Shown: in pieces, positions 1 through 5,456 of the stretch
Position numbering within the stretch: the first letter of the stretch is position 1
How the letters are laid out: every line of letters starts with the position of its first letter
Made by a program: the position numbers and the translations under genes
Assembly: GCA_017860725.1 (NCBI GenBank)
Contig: JAGDMX010000101.1
Span: forward strand, 1 to 7,808
Origin: Chloroflexota bacterium
GTDB lineage: Bacteria > Chloroflexota > Anaerolineae > Anaerolineales > UBA4823
Length of the DNA: 7,808 bases
Reading direction: 5' to 3'
The notes under the pieces: model-generated
Told to the model about the DNA's origin: nothing
What the model saw: the letters and a program-made list of their open reading frames with translations, nothing else
Databases searched by the model: none

Positions 1-97
1 GGGCGCAGATAATCATCCCCCCAAATAGTAGCCCCCGCTGTGGTTTGAGACGTTGGGCAGCTGCATCTACATTTTTATGAAAACCGGTTGTACTCAT
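1..97 (-). CDS. Unidentified protein, N-terminal 32 codons only (runs off left edge)
   Basis: An ATG at 97-95 opens a frame that stays open to the window edge. It is preceded by a strong AGGAGG ribosome site (109-104) six bases upstream, and further upstream by a near-consensus promoter. The visible product begins MSTTGFHKNVDAAAQRLKPQ. It continues with a short RGLLFGGMIICA stretch that may start a hydrophobic or membrane segment after a polar, basic N-terminus. I do not recognise the family from 32 residues. It is divergent from the lytic transglycosylase gene and shares its promoter region, so the two may be co-regulated. Strong start signals support a real gene; its function is unknown. 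Confidence 0.75.
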   Translation of the reverse strand, partial: MSTTGFHKNVDAAAQRLKPQRGLLFGGMIICA

Positions 98-124
98 TGA
101 GTTCCTCCTATTTGGATTGAACGA

Positions 125-139
125 AATCTTAGAAAGATT
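125..139. repeat. Short inverted repeat AATCTT-AGA-AAGATT in divergent promoter region
   Basis: Two perfect 6-bp arms surround a 3-bp centre. The repeat lies about 28 bp upstream of the plus-strand -35 box and within the predicted leader of the left-edge gene. It could be a second regulator site or a weak RNA hairpin. It is AT-rich and short, so chance is a real possibility. Confidence 0.3.
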
Positions 140-167
140 AAAGTTTTAGGGACTCTGGGTCAGGTTA

Positions 168-196
168 TTGACAACGGATCATTATATTTGTATAAT
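168..196 (+). promoter_or_regulatory. Consensus sigma70-type promoter for the lytic transglycosylase gene
   Basis: A TTGACA -35 box (168-173) and a TATAAT -10 box (191-196) are separated by exactly 17 bp, so both hexamers match the consensus perfectly. The predicted start point is near 203. That gives a leader of about 38 nt ending in GGAGG and the ATG at 241. The -10 box overlaps that of the opposing promoter, so use of the two should be mutually exclusive. Confidence 0.85.
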
Positions 197-220
197 AGAA
201 CATAAGTTCTAATTTGTCAA
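192..220 (-). promoter_or_regulatory. Near-consensus divergent promoter for the left-edge gene
   Basis: Read on the minus strand, TTGACA (220-215) is followed after 17 bp by TATTAT (197-192), one mismatch from the -10 consensus. Transcription would start near 185 and run left through a leader of about 88 nt to the AGGAGG site and the ATG at 97. The promoter is interleaved with the plus-strand promoter at 168-196; the two -10 hexamers share five base pairs. Confidence 0.7.
196..211. promoter_or_regulatory. Perfect dyad with GAAC-N4-GTTC core; candidate LexA-type operator
   Basis: TAGAAC-ATAA-GTTCTA is a perfect inverted repeat with 6-bp arms and a 4-bp centre. Its core, GAAC-N4-GTTC (198-209), is the core of the LexA/DinR box of Bacillus and other Gram-positives. 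From memory, the same motif type has been reported in the Chloroflexota genus Dehalococcoides. The flanks here are A/T rather than the C/G of the Bacillus consensus CGAAC-N4-GTTCG. The dyad covers the plus-strand start point and lies between -35 and -10 of the minus promoter, where a bound repressor would block both. LexA control is an inference; another dimeric repressor could bind here. Confidence 0.5.
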
Positions 221-230
221 GAGTAAACCT

Positions 231-235
231 GGAGG
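231..235 (+). promoter_or_regulatory. Ribosome binding site that fixes the lytic transglycosylase start
   Basis: GGAGG lies five bases before the ATG at 241. This favours 241 over the in-frame TTG at 214, which has no ribosome site and lies only about 11 nt after the predicted transcription start. Confidence 0.85.
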
Positions 236-240
236 CTGTC

Positions 241-891
241 ATGAGGCTAGGTGCATATTTGGGAATTTTTGGCACGATCTTCGGAAACCTGTTAGTGGCA
301 TCCGTATTATTTATGATCACCAGTGGAGCTGCTTACAAAAATGGACCTGTTCTCCAGAAGAATACAGCGATCGAGACCCCCGTCTCGACAAGCGATACGA
401 GTTCTGAAACCGTTGCCTTTGATGATCCAAACAGCGATGATATCAATACGGCTGGCGAATACATATCATCGGATTGTGAAATAAGCAGCCGGTTCCCAGA
501 TCGGGTTTTACAATGGTGCAATTTGATCACTCATTATGCCCGGCAGCGTGAATTACCAACAGATCTGGTAGCTGCGCTAGTATTACAAGAGAGTGGGGGA
601 AATCCAACAGCATATTCGCATAGTGGGGCTGTTGGATTGATGCAGGTTATGCCACGCGACGGGTTAGCAGCCTCCTTCATGTGTAAGAACGGACCCTGCT
701 TTAGCAATCGCCCTTCGATCTCCGAACTCGAGGATCCGGAATTCAATATTGCGTATGGGACCCGGATGTTATCAAGCTTGAGAAAGAAATATGGAAATAT
801 CCGGGAGGCATTAAAAGCCTACGGACCAATGGACGTTGGTTATTATTATGCCGATATCGTCCTAGGACATTATGAACGATATGGAAATTAA
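241..891 (+). CDS. Membrane-anchored SLT-type lytic transglycosylase (216 aa)
   Basis: Likely a peptidoglycan lytic transglycosylase that cleaves the MurNAc-GlcNAc bond outside the membrane. Residues 3-29 form one hydrophobic segment (signal anchor or uncleaved signal). A polar, Ser/Thr/Asp-rich linker runs to about residue 78, followed by a goose-lysozyme-like SLT domain. The catalytic Glu is probably E117 in LVLQESGGNP, followed by the typical GAVGLMQVMP motif (about 129-138) and the C-terminal ALKAYG...GYYYADIVLGHYERY motif. The usual AYNAG element is changed to AYGPMDVG. Cys79, Cys93, Cys148 and Cys153 lie in the exported part and could form disulfides. The start is set by GGAGG five bases before the ATG. 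The gene has its own consensus promoter and converges on the NUDIX gene. Its role (wall remodelling, secretion, phage-like lysis) cannot be told from sequence. Confidence 0.88.
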   Translation: MRLGAYLGIFGTIFGNLLVASVLFMITSGAAYKNGPVLQKNTAIETPVSTSDTSSETVAFDDPNSDDINTAGEYISSDCEISSRFPDRVLQWCNLITHYARQRELPTDLVAALVLQESGGNPTAYSHSGAVGLMQVMPRDGLAASFMCKNGPCFSNRPSISELEDPEFNIAYGTRMLSSLRKKYGNIREALKAYGPMDVGYYYADIVLGHYERYGN

Positions 892-1012
892 TTTCACATT
901 TTTCGGTTAATAAATCGAAGCCCGTTGAAAATATAAGATTCGATAATCCTGACAATCTCACCCATTCACATATAAACCATTGACTGATGGATATCGCAAC
1001 TATGAATCCATG
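892..1012. other. Convergent intergenic gap without a clear terminator
   Basis: The 3' ends of the lytic transglycosylase gene and the NUDIX operon meet across this AT-rich 121 bp. I see only weak dyads: ATCGAA...TTCGAT with a 21-nt loop (about 914-946), CCAT-TGACTG-ATGG (about 978-991) and TGGAT...ATCCA (about 987-1009). None has a GC-rich stem with a T-run, so termination here may rely on Rho or be inefficient. No gene is visible. Confidence 0.6.
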
Positions 1013-1474
1013 TCAATCATAAAACGCAACTGTGTGATCAATATATTTACCTTCCAGATATGTAAACTTCGCGGAGAAGAATCCGGATTCATCCAACCAG
1101 GGCAGGAAAACACGATCTCCCTCCCATAAGTTTAAGTCGAGGATCGCCTGATCATCTATCCATTCCAAGTGCCCTTCACTGGACTCAATTAATTCTCCAA
1201 CAAAATCATCCACAACAAAAACAAAAGCGTACCAGTCCTCATTATTTGCAAATAAGGGAAAAGTTAGAAGACCTTTCAACACTAAGTGTGTCGCCTGCAA
1301 CCCTGATTCTTCACGGATTTCCCTGAGAGCACATTCTTCAGGCGTCTCCCCTTGCTCCAGCTTGCCTCCAAGACCGTTCCACTTACCTTGATGGACATCG
1401 TTTTCTTTCTTTATCCGGTGAATCATCAAGGTTTTTCCACCGCGACGCACATAACAAAGGGTAGCAAGCTTCAT
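1013..1474 (-). CDS. NUDIX hydrolase, MTH1-like (probable oxidised purine nucleoside triphosphatase)
   Basis: The 153-aa protein holds a complete NUDIX box GX5EX7REUXEEXGU: G37, E43, then REIREESGL at 51-59, which binds the catalytic Mg2+. The WNGLGGKLEQGET approach (32-44) is typical of the MutT/MTH1 8-oxo-dGTP diphosphatases. The C-terminal third also resembles human MTH1: LWEGDRVFLPWL (116-127) aligns with the MWPDD...WFPLLL element carrying the Trp and two acidic residues for base recognition, followed by a similar F.YLEGKYIDHTV strand pair. The likely reaction is hydrolysis of oxidised (d)NTPs to monophosphate and PPi. The second Asp of the base-recognition pair is not clearly conserved (EGD rather than PDD), so substrate range is uncertain. 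It starts one base after the SDR stop; GGGAG inside the SDR 3' end serves as ribosome site, so translational coupling is likely. It appears to be the last gene of the operon. Confidence 0.88.
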   Translation of the reverse strand: MKLATLCYVRRGGKTLMIHRIKKENDVHQGKWNGLGGKLEQGETPEECALREIREESGLQATHLVLKGLLTFPLFANNEDWYAFVFVVDDFVGELIESSEGHLEWIDDQAILDLNLWEGDRVFLPWLDESGFFSAKFTYLEGKYIDHTVAFYD

Positions 1475-1475
1475 A

Positions 1476-2201
1476 TTACTCCCAGGGATTAAGCATGGTC
1501 TGGATCAGAATCGGCGTGCCAATTTTGATATTCTGCCGTCGAGTGAGCAGCCAGGTCACCAGATCAGCGATATCCTCTGAGTACAGGCACTTATCATGAT
1601 TCAGTCCGACTGAGTTCTCAGTCATCTCTGTCACTACCATCCCTGGGCAGATGGTATTCACCCGAATGCCGTAATCTTGATTTTCCCGCTGGGCATACTC
1701 AGACAAGGCGTTCAATGCGTGCTTGGAGGTACCATACACCGCATCCCCAGTATAGTATTCAAGACCGGATTCTGAACTGATATTGATGATGTGACCACTG
1801 CGCTGGTCGCGCATGATGGGTAATACGGTGCGCATCACCAGCATGACCCCGCGCAGATTGGTAGCCATCACGCGATCCCAATCTGCCAAATTCAATTCAT
1901 GCAATGCGGCACTCTCATCCACGACCCCTGCACTGTTGACCACAATATCAACACGGCCATAGCCATCGAGGGTTGCATCCACCAAACGCTGGACATCATC
2001 CGTTTGCGAAACATCCGCCCGGATGGCAATGGCTTCCCCACCTTGCTGGCATATGGCATCAATCGTCTTTTCCAGACGATCTTGCCTACGACCGCAGACA
2101 ACCACTCGAACCTGCTGACGTGCGAGAGACAATGCCACACCCTTCCCAATGCCGGTCCCACCACCGGTAACAATTGCTACCCGATCCTGTAAAGACGTCA
2201 T
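1476..2201 (-). CDS. Short-chain dehydrogenase/reductase (classical SDR, probably NADP(H)-linked)
   Basis: A full-length 241-aa classical SDR. It shows the Rossmann motif TGGGTGIG (12-19), D63-V64 for adenine contact, NSAG at 89-92 (usually NNAG), N115, S143 in IINISSESG, and the YGTSK active site with Y156 and K160. PGMVVTEM (186-193) follows. Arg38-Arg39 after beta-2 (VVCGRRQ) favours NADP(H) over NAD(H). The substrate cannot be predicted; the family includes 3-oxoacyl-ACP reductases and many alcohol, sugar and steroid reductases. The C-terminus is slightly unusual: it ends TMLNPWE instead of the common DGG-type ending. The ATG has AAGGA four bases upstream. It lies 34 bp after the Suc_Fer-like gene and 1 bp before the NUDIX gene, so it is probably cotranscribed with both. 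Confidence 0.9.
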   Translation of the reverse strand: MTSLQDRVAIVTGGGTGIGKGVALSLARQQVRVVVCGRRQDRLEKTIDAICQQGGEAIAIRADVSQTDDVQRLVDATLDGYGRVDIVVNSAGVVDESAALHELNLADWDRVMATNLRGVMLVMRTVLPIMRDQRSGHIINISSESGLEYYTGDAVYGTSKHALNALSEYAQRENQDYGIRVNTICPGMVVTEMTENSVGLNHDKCLYSEDIADLVTWLLTRRQNIKIGTPILIQTMLNPWE

Positions 2202-2235
2202 AAAATCCTTTTATCCCGAATTTACGTTAAATTAC

Positions 2236-3174
2236 TCATATATACCGAGGCGCAGTATCCTGGACAATGTAATCCACCAAAGTATATTCCATCACCGATG
2301 CAGGTTTATCCAGCCGGCAGCTATCATACACCTGGAGGTTTTTCCGGTCAGCTAACAGGATCAGCTGGTGCGTCCGGCGCGTGCTACGCTCCAGGAAACG
2401 CGCCCGCCAGCGTCCCGGTTCGGTTTCCTCTACCGAGAATAAACGATATGCATCCAGAGCAGTAACCCCAGTATGCCGGCGTAGGGTGTATTCAGCAGCT
2501 TGGGCTGCCGGCGGGTAGCTTAAGCGCCCGCGGTAATGATCCAGATCAACATTTCCTTGTAAAGAAGCATCTGCTACCCGTTCGATGCTATCCGGCGTCA
2601 GTCGGCCGTAAGCCAGCCCAGCCGGGAAGAACAGCAGATTGGCCGCAAAGCGGTGCCCGCCAACATGACTGCATTGCCAAACCAAATCGCCGAGACTCTG
2701 CCGTAAAGCCTGGTAAACCGGCAGGCCAAACCTGGCACAACAGGTATCCCGCCGCCCATGAGTGCACACTAAAAACAAGGGGGCATGGCGCCGCTGGGCC
2801 AGATTGTCCATCTCGCCGGAGGCGATGGCGGTGAGATCCAGGTTGAGCAGATCTGCATAAGCCTCCAAACGGAAATCATATAGCTCTTCACCGCCCTCAG
2901 ATATGGAAGCCACAAAGAAATGCAACGGTTCTACCTGTCCACCCTCCCTGCGGATGAGTAATATACGCGAGGCAGGGATCGCATCCACCTGTGCCGCCAG
3001 ATATTCTTTGACTGCTGGTGGAAGGTTACTTTCTTCAAATGCTTTCTCTCCCCAGGCACCGGGATATTCCAGCAGCAAAAAAACTTCGGTGCGAGTCGCG
3101 GTTGCCGGTAATGGCTCTCCCGCTTTGGTAGAAATCTGTGAACAGTATTGCTTTGAAGGACTCTCTATATTCAT
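2236..3174 (-). CDS. Sucrase/ferredoxin-like (Suc_Fer-like) thioredoxin-fold iron-sulfur protein
   Basis: A 312-aa protein of the Suc_Fer-like family. The diagnostic block is VCTHGRRDTCCARFG (136-150) followed by CSHVGGHRFAANLL (168-181) and the PAGLAYGRL segment. The N-terminal ~115 residues resemble a first thioredoxin-like unit (VFLLLEYPGAWG at 31-42), and 130-195 hold the ferredoxin-like unit. Candidate cluster ligands are Cys137, Cys145, Cys146, Cys168, His170 and His174. The fungal relatives Apd1 and Aim32 are reported to bind a [2Fe-2S] cluster through two Cys and two His. The HxxxH here (H170, H174) fits that pattern, but assigning ligands is an inference. The protein is probably a cytosolic redox protein; partner and pathway are unknown. 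The start follows the acetyltransferase stop by 5 bp, with a weak AGGG about 9 bases upstream. The ~105 C-terminal residues are a less conserved extension. Confidence 0.85.
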   Translation of the reverse strand: MNIESPSKQYCSQISTKAGEPLPATATRTEVFLLLEYPGAWGEKAFEESNLPPAVKEYLAAQVDAIPASRILLIRREGGQVEPLHFFVASISEGGEELYDFRLEAYADLLNLDLTAIASGEMDNLAQRRHAPLFLVCTHGRRDTCCARFGLPVYQALRQSLGDLVWQCSHVGGHRFAANLLFFPAGLAYGRLTPDSIERVADASLQGNVDLDHYRGRLSYPPAAQAAEYTLRRHTGVTALDAYRLFSVEETEPGRWRARFLERSTRRTHQLILLADRKNLQVYDSCRLDKPASVMEYTLVDYIVQDTAPRYI

Positions 3175-3179
3175 GGAGA

Positions 3180-3629
3180 TTACCCTGTGACAATCGACTT
3201 CCGAAAATGGATCAGTCGTTCGGCTTCTTCATAACCCAGTGCCAGGTGCGCGGCCAGGCTCACCGTGTTATCCAGCAGACAGTCGGAGGCCATTTCGGTG
3301 CACCCTTGTTGGGCAGCCCACGCTTCAGCAGCGCGCACCAACATAGCACCAACACCTTGCTGGCGCAGGTCGGGGTCTACATACCAACCCTCAATATATC
3401 CCACCGGGCTGGTCGAGCAGCCATCGGCATATTTACGAAGGGAGCCTTCCAAAAAGCCCCCCAATCCAGCAGATGGTCGTACCGCCACAAACGCGACAAC
3501 ATCAGCTCCAGGCGCTAAATATGCCCGTATTTCCTGGTTCTGCTCGTGCAAAGGGCACAGCGGCCATAATGCCTGGCGCATACGCAGCCACTCCTCCAGG
3601 TCAGCCGGAACGGGTTGCCGAATTTCCAT
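3180..3629 (-). CDS. GNAT acetyltransferase, aminoglycoside 6'-N-acetyltransferase AAC(6')-I-like
   Basis: With the start at 3629 the product is 149 aa, about the length of AAC(6')-Iy-type enzymes (~145 aa), and begins MEIRQPVPADLEEWLRMRQA followed by LWP. This aligns with the family start MDIRQ...W..LR..LWP. Further matches run the whole length: EGSLRKYADGCSTSPVGYIE (61-80), the acetyl-CoA loop V84DPDLRQQGVG94, GCTEMASD (109-116), DN (120-121) and the C-terminal LGYEEAERLIHFRK. The family transfers acetyl from acetyl-CoA to the 6'-amine of aminoglycosides. In an environmental chromosome the natural substrate may be something else. Starts at 3644 (overlapping the upstream gene by 14 nt) and at 3773 are possible frames, but the extra residues do not fit the family. 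The chosen ATG lies one base after the upstream stop (TAAGATG) and lacks a strong ribosome site, which suggests coupled translation. Confidence 0.8.
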   Translation of the reverse strand: MEIRQPVPADLEEWLRMRQALWPLCPLHEQNQEIRAYLAPGADVVAFVAVRPSAGLGGFLEGSLRKYADGCSTSPVGYIEGWYVDPDLRQQGVGAMLVRAAEAWAAQQGCTEMASDCLLDNTVSLAAHLALGYEEAERLIHFRKSIVTG

Positions 3630-3630
3630 C

Positions 3631-4560
3631 TTAGCTTCTGTCATCCTGCAAACTCTGCAACCAGTCTTCCGTCGTACTGCGACTATATGGAGCAAGGTGG
3701 GCAGCCGCCGAATACAAGAATGGCTGCATGTGGCGCCGAATATACTGGCTGGTGCCTTCTTTCGCAACACCATCCAGTGTTTTTGTGTAGCGGTCCAGAA
3801 TCTGGTCTCCGATTAGCTCTGAGCCTGTCGTTCGCAAAGCATCAGCCGCCCCGAGGCTTTTCACTCCGATCTCGGCCAGATCGACTGTCAGGATACCGCT
3901 GACTTGCTCCACGGTAAGAGATTCGCGGCGAGCCACCTGCTGGATGCGCTCCCATAACAAGTCCAGGCGCGGCAGGAGATTGGCTGCGCTCATGAATAAC
4001 CTGCCGAAATTGAGTGACAGCTCGTCAGCCAGTTTTTCCAGCTCCTGGCGGGAAAGCGGAGGAGTATCAATGGCGACTGCACTGGTGCGTGCGGCAGCTT
4101 GCATCGCCTCCAGCAAGGCGGTCAAGTCGCTGGGGTAGGCATCCGTTGAGATCACTCCATTGCGCTTCAGGTGGTCTATCAGACGATCCAGGAATACTTT
4201 GCTGCCTGCGGCGGCATCACCTGCAATGGCAAAAACCCACAGGGGCGAGAAATGAATAGCCAGCAAGCCAGCCGTCTCCAAGGCACTGCCCACCATTTTA
4301 CGCGGGATATAATTTTCGGGAACTGGCGATGTCTCGGCCTGAAGTTGGGGTTGTATGCGGGCAATTTTCTCCACCAGAAATTTCTGGGTATCGCCGATGA
4401 AAATCTTGTAGAGCGTGCTGCCCTTCAAAGCCTCCGGGAAAAGCGTCTCGGTGAGCAGAAGCGTGGTGCCGCCTACCAGCGCCGCCAACGAGCGAATCGT
4501 GCGCTCTGGCAGCGACAGGGTATAAGCCAGCCTGCGGCGAGCATCTTCCGTAAAGTTCAT
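3631..4560 (-). CDS. Conserved-looking hypothetical protein, 309 aa, no recognised domain
   Basis: I do not recognise this protein. It looks mostly alpha-helical, with one cluster of apolar residues at 24-37 (SLAALVGGTTLLLT) and another at 90-119 (VGSALETAGLLAIHFSPLWV then FAIAGDAAAG). A charged, amphipathic second half rich in Leu, Arg and Glu follows, with no cysteines. The Gly/Ala-rich AG...DAAAGSKVFLDRLIDHLKRN stretch has a faint likeness to EcsC-family membrane-associated proteins, too weak to name it. The ATG overlaps the DinB-fold gene stop as ATGA, and the acetyltransferase gene starts 1 base after its stop, so it is translated as part of the operon. Codon use and GC look like those of its neighbours, and the opposite-strand frames do not resemble any family, which supports a real gene. 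Confidence 0.8.
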   Translation of the reverse strand: MNFTEDARRRLAYTLSLPERTIRSLAALVGGTTLLLTETLFPEALKGSTLYKIFIGDTQKFLVEKIARIQPQLQAETSPVPENYIPRKMVGSALETAGLLAIHFSPLWVFAIAGDAAAGSKVFLDRLIDHLKRNGVISTDAYPSDLTALLEAMQAAARTSAVAIDTPPLSRQELEKLADELSLNFGRLFMSAANLLPRLDLLWERIQQVARRESLTVEQVSGILTVDLAEIGVKSLGAADALRTTGSELIGDQILDRYTKTLDGVAKEGTSQYIRRHMQPFLYSAAAHLAPYSRSTTEDWLQSLQDDRS

Positions 4561-5432
4561 GAGACATCCGGTTTTAGACTGGCCAGCGCTTGCGCAACCT
4601 GGGTAGTTCGCTCAGTCATCTCACTTGCCAGCAGCCGGCAGGCATCCTCCCCTACCCGAGTGCCCAACACAACACCTTCCGCCTCCGCCAGCGCGGCGAA
4701 AATCAGCCGCAGCAGGCGACGGGCTTCGTTGAGAGGTCCACCAATCGCCAGCAGCGTCTTCTCGATCTGTATGGTATGCTGGCGCAAGTGGGAGTCAAAA
4801 CGATGCAGGCGAAAGCGGATCGGGTAAGGCTGATTCTCCCAGAAAACAGCCGGGGCATCCAATTCTGCCTCGGAGATGTCAACAAACTCATCGAGGATCC
4901 GCGTGTGCAGCTTTTCATGATAGGCCAACATATCCTGTGGGCTGCCGGCATCCCGTAGCCCCGAATACGGATCGCCCTGCCAGAATTCATCCCACATGGC
5001 CTCGGTAGCCTCGGTAAGCCGCCCATCTCCTGAGCGAGCATCCTGCAGGGCAAAGTGAACCATGAAATAGAAATTTCTCTCTGCCCTGATCATATGGTCG
5101 AGCGCCTGGCGGGCGGACCATTCGCCCTCCGCAGGCACCTGTTCCAGCCGAGCGGCATCGTATCCAAGAAGCACAGCCTGAAGGTCCCGGAAGGCAGCAT
5201 GGTACTGGGCTAAAATGCGCTGAGCGGAAGTCGAAGCCTGCCCTAGACTCAGCCGCTCAGCAGCCAGCCGCACTACCAGCTCACGTAAGGTCTCATAATT
5301 ACGAAAGAAGGAAAAACGCACGCCCTCCTGGTAATCCTGCCATTCCCAGGCAATTTCAAGATCGGCATCAGTCAGTCCCCAGGTTAAGCGGGCAAATTCG
5401 GTCATCGCAGGATATACGCCAGGCACAGTCAT
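4557..5432 (-). CDS. DinB-superfamily (DinB_2-like) protein with N- and C-terminal extensions
   Basis: The 291-aa protein has the DinB/YfiT four-helix-bundle signature in its middle. Helix one (about 70-96) leads to EGEWSARQALDHMIRAERNF (101-120) with His113, and HLRQH at 215-219 supplies His215 and His219. These form the three-His metal site typical of the family. Members are metal-dependent thiol transferases or proteins of unknown activity; several are damage- or stress-linked by name only. About 70 residues before the domain and about 55 helical residues after it (from GGPLNEARRLL) are extra compared with a usual ~160-aa family member. The start at 5432 is chosen because AGGAGG lies four bases before it. 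An upstream in-frame ATG at 5510 would translate through a perfect hairpin and has no ribosome site. It is probably the first gene of a six-gene operon; its stop overlaps the next start (ATGA). Confidence 0.82.
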   Translation of the reverse strand: MTVPGVYPAMTEFARLTWGLTDADLEIAWEWQDYQEGVRFSFFRNYETLRELVVRLAAERLSLGQASTSAQRILAQYHAAFRDLQAVLLGYDAARLEQVPAEGEWSARQALDHMIRAERNFYFMVHFALQDARSGDGRLTEATEAMWDEFWQGDPYSGLRDAGSPQDMLAYHEKLHTRILDEFVDISEAELDAPAVFWENQPYPIRFRLHRFDSHLRQHTIQIEKTLLAIGGPLNEARRLLRLIFAALAEAEGVVLGTRVGEDACRLLASEMTERTTQVAQALASLKPDVS

Positions 5433-5436
5433 TTCT

Positions 5437-5442
5437 CCTCCT
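5437..5442 (-). promoter_or_regulatory. Ribosome binding site that fixes the DinB-fold gene start
   Basis: AGGAGG on the minus strand (5442-5437) lies four bases before the ATG at 5432. It is the strongest ribosome site in the operon and marks 5432 as the start rather than the longer frame from 5510. Confidence 0.8.
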
Positions 5443-5456
5443 GAAGGATTAAATTC

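Larger units (their letters stand above)
1013..5432 (-). other. Probable six-gene operon
   Basis: Six genes run in the same direction with junctions of -4 (ATGA overlap), 1, 5, 34 and 1 nt, in the order DinB-fold, hypothetical, AAC(6')-like, Suc_Fer-like, SDR, NUDIX. Only the first gene has a strong ribosome site; the following genes have weak ones placed in the 3' ends of their neighbours, as expected for coupled translation. The 34-bp gap before the SDR is the only place where a second promoter could sit, and I see no convincing one. The gene set mixes redox and modification enzymes and does not match a named pathway. Confidence 0.7.

Noticed and set aside
214..240. TTG at 214 as start of the lytic transglycosylase
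   Set aside because: It has no ribosome site, lies about 11 nt after the predicted transcription start, and would translate through the GGAGG that serves the ATG at 241.
3630..3773. Longer acetyltransferase starting at 3773
   Set aside because: The extra 48 residues lie antiparallel to nothing conserved, overlap the upstream gene by 143 nt, and have the Cys/Arg-rich look of an out-of-frame translation. The family start fits 3629.
3265..3816. Plus-strand open frame of 183 codons opposite the acetyltransferase
   Set aside because: It is antisense to a well-supported gene, has a low-complexity Ser/Arg/Pro composition and lacks a ribosome site.
4171..4827. Long plus-strand open frame (218 codons) opposite the hypothetical and DinB-fold genes
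   Set aside because: Its translation is rich in Arg, Ser, Gln and Cys with no domain, it spans two real minus-strand genes and has no ribosome site. It is a shadow of GC-rich coding sequence.
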